In this document: positions 59,380 to 64,000 of the stretch, piece by piece
Layout of the letters: each line of letters begins with the position of its first letter
How positions within the stretch are numbered: position 1 is the first letter of the stretch
Source: Gracilibacillus ureilyticus
GTDB taxonomy: Bacteria; Bacillota; Bacilli; Bacillales; Amphibacillaceae
Length of the DNA: 64,000 nucleotides
Direction: 5' to 3'
NCBI RefSeq assembly: GCF_900111195.1
Contig: NZ_FOGL01000009.1
Coordinates: forward strand, 1 to 64,000
Translations under genes and position numbers: made by a program
Notes under the pieces: generated by a model
Databases searched by the model: none
Seen by the model: the letters and a program-made list of their open reading frames with translations, nothing else
Told to the model about the DNA's origin: nothing

Positions 59380-60248
59380 CCTTTCTCCATCATATATGCA
59401 AGAATCTCATCAAGCTCCAGTCTGTACTGGTGGCTGTATGTCAGATTTTCCTGTACAAGCAGCTTTTCTAACTCCAGGAAATTATCTGTTACAAGAGATG
59501 GGGATTCTTCGTCAAAATCAATGACAAGCTGGTGCTGTTTTATCATATCAGGCAGTTTATTTATCCACACCCGTCTCCACCGCTCGTTGATTTCATCTTT
59601 TTCAACTTCTGCAATAATCCGGCCGCGATTCATTAACCATATTATATCACATAGTGAACTGATTTCTTCCTGCTGATGGGTGGATATGATGATTGTATGG
59701 TCCGGATGCTCCATAAATTCCAGCAATTCCCCCTTCATGTAACGTTTGGAAATAATATCAACACCGGAAAATGGTTCATCAAGTAATAACAGTTTTGGTG
59801 AATGCACCATCGCGAAAATGAATTGTATTTTCTTCTTAGTACCTGTCGAGCAATTCTGGTATCTTTCCTTTTCATTTATCTGGTATTTGTCTATCATTTT
59901 TTTATACTTTGCATCATCCCATTGCGGGTACCAGTGACGGACAAGCTTCGCTATTCTTTTAATGGGAAGATGACCATAGACTTCATATAAATTATTGCCA
60001 GCATAGCCGATATTCTCTAGTAGACTTCTATTTTCATGCATGTTCTGTCCAAAACAGGTAACCGTCCCTTTATCTGGTTTTAACAGTGACAGAATTAGGT
60101 GAAAAAATGTACTTTTTCCTGATCCGTTTTCCCCGACAAGTGCAATGACTGTTCCTGTCTCTGCTTTCAGATTCACCGGCCCAAAATCAAAGTATTTAAA
60201 TGATTTGGATAATTGCTCTACTTCCAGCAGATAGTTACTCAAAGTCAT
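59373..60248 (-). CDS. ABC transporter ATP-binding protein, 291 aa
   Basis: Walker A ALVGENGSGKSTFFH (near residue 41), an ABC signature degenerate as NCSTGTKKKIQFIFAMVHSP, and Walker B LLLLDEPFSGVD. It most resembles the YtrB group that pairs with GntR/YtrA regulators. ATG at 60248 is only two bases from GGAGG, so TTG at 60242 (eight bases away) may be the real start. Overlaps the GntR gene. The signature has STGTKKK in place of the usual LSGGQ. Confidence 0.88.
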   Translation of the reverse strand: MTLSNYLLEVEQLSKSFKYFDFGPVNLKAETGTVIALVGENGSGKSTFFHLILSLLKPDKGTVTCFGQNMHENRSLLENIGYAGNNLYEVYGHLPIKRIAKLVRHWYPQWDDAKYKKMIDKYQINEKERYQNCSTGTKKKIQFIFAMVHSPKLLLLDEPFSGVDIISKRYMKGELLEFMEHPDHTIIISTHQQEEISSLCDIIWLMNRGRIIAEVEKDEINERWRRVWINKLPDMIKQHQLVIDFDEESPSLVTDNFLELEKLLVQENLTYSHQYRLELDEILAYMMEKGR

Positions 60249-60636
60249 TTCCTCCCTCCCACTCCAGTATCGCTTTTTGTATCAATTGCTTAATCTCTTT
60301 TTCGGAAAAACCTAATGCGGATAAATCCTTTAATAACTTCATAATATAGGAATACCCCGTTGTTTCCTTTGTCTCTGCCTTTACCTGTTGTCCGATATCT
60401 CTGACAAATGTACCCTTACCTTGAACAGTTTGGATAAACCCTTCATTTTCTAAATTCTGATAGGCACGTCTTGTCGTTATCACACTGCAAGAAAGGTCAC
60501 TTGATAAGGCCCTGATTGAAGGCAGTAAAGTGCCCGCAGCTAATTGTCCGCTAATGACCAGGTTTTTTAGTTGTGTTTCAATCTGATAATAGATCGGTTC
60601 CTTGCTGCCTTCAGACACACTAATTGGTAGCTTCAT
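60235..60636 (-). CDS. GntR-family regulator of the YtrA type, 133 aa
   Basis: Short GntR protein: PIYYQIETQLKNLVISGQLA and the winged helix LPSIRALSSDLSCSVITTRR, followed by a small dimerisation tail. YtrA-type regulators repress the operon that contains them. GGAGGGG lies seven bases before ATG. The 14-bp palindrome at the start of this operon (61900-61941) is the likely operator. Confidence 0.92.
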   Translation of the reverse strand: MKLPISVSEGSKEPIYYQIETQLKNLVISGQLAAGTLLPSIRALSSDLSCSVITTRRAYQNLENEGFIQTVQGKGTFVRDIGQQVKAETKETTGYSYIMKLLKDLSALGFSEKEIKQLIQKAILEWEGGNDFE

Positions 60637-60655
60637 CAGTGATCCCCTCCTTCCA

Positions 60656-61393
60656 TTACAAATAATCCCTGTTGTTCAACCGTTTCTTTAACAACATGCC
60701 CCAGCAGATAAAACTTATAATACCAAGTATCAACATGAGCACTGCTGATAACCAGCCTGTCTGGTTTACCATTTTTAAGACTGCTTCTACCATACCACTA
60801 TTCCAGATTGTCCAGAAAATAATAATGACTGTAACCATTACTAACCCGTACAGGAATGAAAAAATATACAGTATTTTTCCATTTGTTCCATACTCAATAT
60901 AAACATTTAAACTTCCAATCAGCAGAGAGTATCCAAGCCAGAATACAATGAAAGGAATATACGTTTCCATTGTTACAAGCTGATAAAAACTGTCGGACAA
61001 ACTAAATGTGATGGAAATGTAATAGGTTATCGATAATGCGACAAATGTAACAATCATTAATAACAGACGGCTGCCGGCTAATATACTTGTCGAGACCGGC
61101 ATCGCCCGGTATAATGCCATTCTTTTCCCAAACGGATCTTCTTTTATTGTTTTAAAGCTCAAATAAGGGCTTGACAAAAAAATGGTTGAATAACATGGTG
61201 TAAGGAATAGAAACAATATATCAAGCGGAATGCTGCTGTACAAATGCTCTTCATCCGTTAATACCGGTACCATTTGCTCCAGCAGGGATGCGCTCATCAT
61301 TCCTATCAGTATGGTGGCAAGCAGTGTTCCTAGAAAGGACTGCCAGAGGATCATCAATTCGTTTTTGGTGATTATCCATGATTCCTTCCACAT
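60656..61393 (-). CDS. ABC transporter permease, 245 aa
   Basis: Six membrane helices (for example residues 16-36, 55-75, 103-130 and 205-235), no recognised soluble domain. The preceding GGGAG supports ATG at 61393 better than 61402, which touches it. Genetically between a small-export gene and the GntR regulator. Together with the ATPase it forms an exporter of unknown substrate; related operons respond to cell-wall antibiotics. Confidence 0.8.
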   Translation of the reverse strand: MWKESWIITKNELMILWQSFLGTLLATILIGMMSASLLEQMVPVLTDEEHLYSSIPLDILFLFLTPCYSTIFLSSPYLSFKTIKEDPFGKRMALYRAMPVSTSILAGSRLLLMIVTFVALSITYYISITFSLSDSFYQLVTMETYIPFIVFWLGYSLLIGSLNVYIEYGTNGKILYIFSFLYGLVMVTVIIIFWTIWNSGMVEAVLKMVNQTGWLSAVLMLILGIISFICWGMLLKKRLNNRDYL

Positions 61394-61415
61394 TGCCATC
61401 ATCTCCCATTACTTT

Positions 61416-61886
61416 TTATTGTTTAAAGATGCCCTCAAGAAACTGATTATCTACATTTAACCAGTCAATACCGAAATAAGCAAGAATACCAAAAACTAAA
61501 CTCCAGCCTGTCACACTTATTGTCAGCCATAATGTTACCCTTTTTTTCGTACCGCCGAATATTAGACTTAAAAATGCGGTTAAATGGCTTCCGACAAAAA
61601 ATGGACCAAGCAATGAAAGTCCCGGAAGTCCGTACTTATTCCACAATTGCTTTGCACGGCCGGAGCGCTTTCCGTTATCTCCTTTTTTCTTTCTCCATGA
61701 TCTGACTTTTTCAATGAAAAGAATAATTAAATAAACAGTTAGTAAATTCCCGACAATCGCCAGAATAAAAACCGGAATAGCCGGTATTCCTGCAATGATA
61801 GCAACAGGTGTAATTATAATCGCCTCAAAAAAAGGAACTGCTGACAGAACAAAAACCAGAACATACGCCCAAACTAAATCTAACAT
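61416..61886 (-). CDS. Small multidrug export family protein, 156 aa
   Basis: Four to five membrane helices with LSAVPFFEAIIITPVAIIAG and the basic loop VRSWRKKKGDNGKRSGRAK; this matches the PF06695 small multidrug-export family (DedA-like fold). GGGGGAG lies six bases before ATG. First gene of the GntR-controlled cassette and downstream of the palindromic operator. Substrate unknown. Confidence 0.82.
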   Translation of the reverse strand: MLDLVWAYVLVFVLSAVPFFEAIIITPVAIIAGIPAIPVFILAIVGNLLTVYLIILFIEKVRSWRKKKGDNGKRSGRAKQLWNKYGLPGLSLLGPFFVGSHLTAFLSLIFGGTKKRVTLWLTISVTGWSLVFGILAYFGIDWLNVDNQFLEGIFKQ

Positions 61887-61899
61887 GATTATCTCCCCC

Positions 61900-61959
61900 T
61901 AGTGTTATACTGTTTATATTGATATACACAGTATAACACTATGCTTTTCAAATTTGCAA
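61900..61959 (-). promoter_or_regulatory. Promoter and palindromic operator of the GntR/ABC operon
   Basis: TAGTGTTATACTGT (61900-61913) and ACAGTATAACACTA (61928-61941) are perfect 14-bp arms with 14 bases between. On the minus strand TTGCAA (61954-61959), 18 bases, TATACT (61930-61935) forms a promoter whose -10 lies inside one arm. Binding of the GntR protein would block polymerase. Confidence 0.82.
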
Positions 61960-61999
61960 GATAATCTTTCTCCCCATCTTGCAAAGAAGTTTTTTAAAC

Positions 62000-62028
62000 A
62001 AAAAAAAACCAAACGAACTCGTTCGGCT
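62000..62028 (-). terminator. Terminator after bofC
   Basis: CCGAACG-AGTT-CGTTTGG (one G-U) followed by nine T residues on the minus strand. Confidence 0.85.
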
Positions 62029-62059
62029 TTTGTTTTGCTATGATTACTTTATTTTGTCG

Positions 62060-62602
62060 TCAGCTGCTTACCGCTTCTGAATGGTGGTAGGAACGGTATG
62101 TTTCCAATACTCTTTCATAATCAGCCTTCGTCTCTATTTTTATCCCGTTTTGCAGGTCTTCTAACAGGTTACTCTCTAATTCATCTGTATCAATATGGAA
62201 AAATGAATGAATGACCGCTTCATTTACTGGTATGCCTTCAAAAATGGTTAATACGCCATCTTTCAAACCAAAATATCCGTAAGTCTTAACATATGGAGAA
62301 ATGTCGTTCATATCTTTCCGAAATCGCATAAATCCCTGTTTCTGTTCGACTAAGTTCCAATCTTCATAATAGGACCAGAAATCTTCCATGGAAGTGATGG
62401 TTTCCGTTCTTTGTTCCACTTCTGTTTGACCATCAATATAATGCTTTTCCAGCATGACCTCAATGGCTAATGGTTCCCGGCTCATAACATCAGCCGCTTC
62501 TGCTTCTATTTTCGTATCCGCAGGCTGCTGGTTTACGTTCAGCAGATAGATACAGCCTGTAACCAAGACTAGTCCATTTAATAGTAACCAGATTTTATGC
62601 AT
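62060..62602 (-). CDS. bofC: Intercompartmental signalling protein BofC, 180 aa
   Basis: A signal anchor (residues 3-22) followed by EVMLEKHYIDGQTEVEQRTE, SMEDFWSYYEDWNLVEQKQG and DISPYVKTYGYFGLKDGVLT, all typical of BofC. It is secreted into the intermembrane space of the forespore and restrains SpoIVB signalling that activates pro-SigK. The SigK gene is also in this window. ATG at 62602 is six bases after GGAGG. Confidence 0.9.
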   Translation of the reverse strand: MHKIWLLLNGLVLVTGCIYLLNVNQQPADTKIEAEAADVMSREPLAIEVMLEKHYIDGQTEVEQRTETITSMEDFWSYYEDWNLVEQKQGFMRFRKDMNDISPYVKTYGYFGLKDGVLTIFEGIPVNEAVIHSFFHIDTDELESNLLEDLQNGIKIETKADYERVLETYRSYHHSEAVSS

Positions 62603-62662
62603 TTTCATCCTCCATTCAAATCCAGGTTACTATTAGCATATCCAGAACAATCTGAATTAACC

Positions 62663-62694
62663 AAAAAAACTGCCTTTTTCTGTTAAAGACAGTT
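62663..62694 (-). terminator. Terminator after yebC/pmpR
   Basis: AACTGTCTTT pairs with AAAGGCAGTT (10 bp, one G-U), followed by seven T residues on the minus strand. Confidence 0.85.
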
Positions 62695-62702
62695 CTTTCT
62701 GC

Positions 62703-63452
62703 TTAGAGCTGGTCCATTATTTCTTCATCAGCATTTAGATTATGATAAACTTCCTGTACATCTTCCATATCTTCTAACATATGAACAAGCTTGACCATTT
62801 TTTCTGCAGAGTCCTTATCAACATCAGACAGCGTTTCAGGTATCATGGTCACTTCAGCTGTTGCAAAAGTAAATCCGCTCTCTTCCAATGCCATTTTCAC
62901 CGATTGGAAGTCATCAGGATCTGTATATATTTCATAGGCACCATCAGCTGTTTCCATCTCTTCCGCTCCAGCTTCGATTACTTCGAGCATGATGGAATCC
63001 TCATCTGCCTCTGTAGTTGATTGCTCTATTACTAAATAACCTTTACGATGAAACATAAACGCCACACAGCCGTTTTCACCGAGATTACCGCCATTCCGGC
63101 TGAAAGCATGGCGAAGTTCCGAAGCTGTGCGGTTTCTGTTATCTGTCAATACTTCCACCATCACAGCTGTTCCGCCGGGACCGTAACCTTCATATGTTAA
63201 TTCTTCAAAATTTGCCCCATCAAGATTGCCTGTTGCCTTTTTGATCGCACGGTCTATGTTATCATTTGGCATATTATCAGATTTAGCTTTATCTACAGCA
63301 AGTCTTAAAGATGGATTCATATCAGGATCTCCTCCGCCCTGTTTTGCTGCCAGATATATATCTTTCGCATGTTTCATAAAAATCTTTCCGCGCTTCGCAT
63401 CTTGTGCATTTTTCCTGCGCTGGATGTTCTTCCATTTGGAATGTCCTGCCAT
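62703..63452 (-). CDS. yrbC: YebC/PmpR family protein (YrbC), 249 aa
   Basis: [20 protein letters not shown] opens the protein and [20 protein letters not shown] is the family signature. YebC proteins bind DNA as regulators; recent work on related proteins links them to ribosome rescue at proline stretches. ATG at 63452 lies after GAGGTGAGG. It sits between bofC and the spore coat gene, as in B. subtilis. Confidence 0.93.
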   Translation of the reverse strand: MAGHSKWKNIQRRKNAQDAKRGKIFMKHAKDIYLAAKQGGGDPDMNPSLRLAVDKAKSDNMPNDNIDRAIKKATGNLDGANFEELTYEGYGPGGTAVMVEVLTDNRNRTASELRHAFSRNGGNLGENGCVAFMFHRKGYLVIEQSTTEADEDSIMLEVIEAGAEEMETADGAYEIYTDPDDFQSVKMALEESGFTFATAEVTMIPETLSDVDKDSAEKMVKLVHMLEDMEDVQEVYHNLNADEEIMDQL

Positions 63453-63552
63453 TCTCCTCACCTCTCTAGTAAAACTTTATCATTTCTTCTTTTTAGTTTA
63501 TCATAATCTTTTAGCTTTTTTAAATGGGCTAACTTTGTCCGGTAAAGCATGC

Positions 63553-63583
63553 AAAAAAAATAGACGACTCAATTGAATCGTCT
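63553..63583 (-). terminator. Terminator after the coat gene
   Basis: AGACGA pairs with TCGTCT around TTCAATTGAG, followed by eight T residues on the minus strand. Confidence 0.85.
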
Positions 63584-63592
63584 GGTTACTGT

Positions 63593-64000
63593 TTATTCGT
63601 CCCGGCTTCCGCACCCGCAATCATCCTTTTTATGGTGGTTATATGGAGTCATCATACCCTGGTGATGCATCGGATTCATTGCTGGCTGCTGCATTCCATA
63701 TGGCGACTGCCCGAAACCTTGCTGCGGAAATGGTGCCATTGGGTATCCCGGCATTCCTGGCTGCGGGACGTTTAAATGATGTGGGTTCATCATCGGCTGC
63801 TGCATTGGTGACAACTGCTCTCCCCATGGCTGTTGGTCATTGTCCATCATCGGCTGCTGTTGCGGCATCATTCCTGGTTGCTGCATTGATTGTTGCTGTG
63901 GCATCATTCCTGGTTGCTGCATTGACTGCTGCTGTGGCATCATTCCTGGTTGCTGCATTGATTGTTGCTGTGGCATCATTCCTGGTTGCTGCATTGACTG
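63593..64000 (-). CDS. safA: C-terminal part of a SafA-like spore coat protein, at least 135 aa
   Basis: The frame stays open to the right edge, so the N-terminus is missing. It reads QSMQQPGMMPQQ in four exact copies, then Met/Pro/Gln/His-rich sequence, and ends HKKDDCGCGSRDE. The composition resembles the C-terminal part of SafA/ExsA proteins, whose N-terminal LysM domain would lie outside the window. Position next to yrbC agrees with B. subtilis safA. If the LysM is absent it could be another coat protein. Confidence 0.65.
   Translation of the reverse strand, partial: QSMQQPGMMPQQQSMQQPGMMPQQQSMQQPGMMPQQQSMQQPGMMPQQQPMMDNDQQPWGEQLSPMQQPMMNPHHLNVPQPGMPGYPMAPFPQQGFGQSPYGMQQPAMNPMHHQGMMTPYNHHKKDDCGCGSRDE
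63857..64000 (-). repeat. 36-bp in-frame tandem repeats in the coat gene
   Basis: Four copies of a 36-base unit encoding QSMQQPGMMPQQ. The copies differ only at silent positions and alternate between two forms (CAGTCAATG and CAATCAATG types), giving a 72-base higher-order period. The array continues past the window edge. Confidence 0.9.

Overview
This 64 kb window is a low-GC (about 40% by eye) chromosomal segment of an endospore-forming member of the Bacillaceae. Gene order follows the Bacillus subtilis yqe-yrr-yrv-yrb region closely. Present are sda, sigK, bofC, spoVB, an rsfA-like regulator and a safA-like coat gene, which mark a spore former. A complete-looking but mrpB-less Mrp Na+/H+ antiporter operon and the lineage-specific deletions suggest a salt- or alkali-adapted genus such as Virgibacillus, Oceanobacillus or Gracilibacillus; the genus is inference. 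Many genes appear to start with TTG behind a strong Shine-Dalgarno sequence, so I moved a number of starts downstream from the longest open frame. No tRNA, rRNA, IS element, prophage or CRISPR array was seen.

Layout. 1-4.5 kb: accessory genes (small membrane proteins, a TetR/SDR divergent pair with visible operators, a luciferase-like oxidoreductase, a DUF2975/XRE pair). 4.6-9.7 kb: the yqeG-yqeH-aroE-yqeI-nadD-yqeK-rsfS-yqeM operon (ribosome assembly, NAD, shikimate). 9.7-10.4 kb: a cluster of DnaA boxes and sda, the replication-to-sporulation checkpoint. 10.7-16.0 kb: mrpACDEFG. 16.0-16.3 kb: five tandem copies of a 52-bp repeat. 16.4-23.5 kb: uninterrupted sigK, mtnN, yrrS, greA, udk, trmR, mltG, and the ireB-ruvX-DUF1292 genes. 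23.6-36.2 kb: alaS with a T-box, an AI-2E family permease, recD2, a TPR protein, mnmA, cysteine desulfurase, cymR, rarA and an RsfA-family regulator. 36.4-40.1 kb: 6S RNA, then aspS and hisS behind a second T-box. 40.3-50.5 kb: an SH3b amidase, dtd, rel, apt, recJ, lapA-like, secDF and comN. 50.6-59.2 kb: spoVB, DUF421 protein, ArsB/NhaD transporter, yrzE-like gene, yajC, tgt, queA, DUF2905, ruvB, ruvA. 59.3-61.9 kb: a GntR-controlled ABC cassette with a large operator palindrome. 62-64 kb: bofC, yebC/pmpR and a truncated coat gene with 36-bp repeats.

Functionally the window is mostly housekeeping: translation (three aminoacyl-tRNA synthetases, tRNA thiolation, queuosine and mo5U modification, ribosome silencing), DNA repair (ruvAB, recJ, recD2, rarA, ruvX), protein secretion (secDF-yajC) and the stringent response (rel). 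The observations most worth checking are the missing mrpB, the 52-bp repeat array, an unexplained GC-richer structured segment at about 47.5-47.7 kb, and the loss of trhP1/trhP2 next to trmR.
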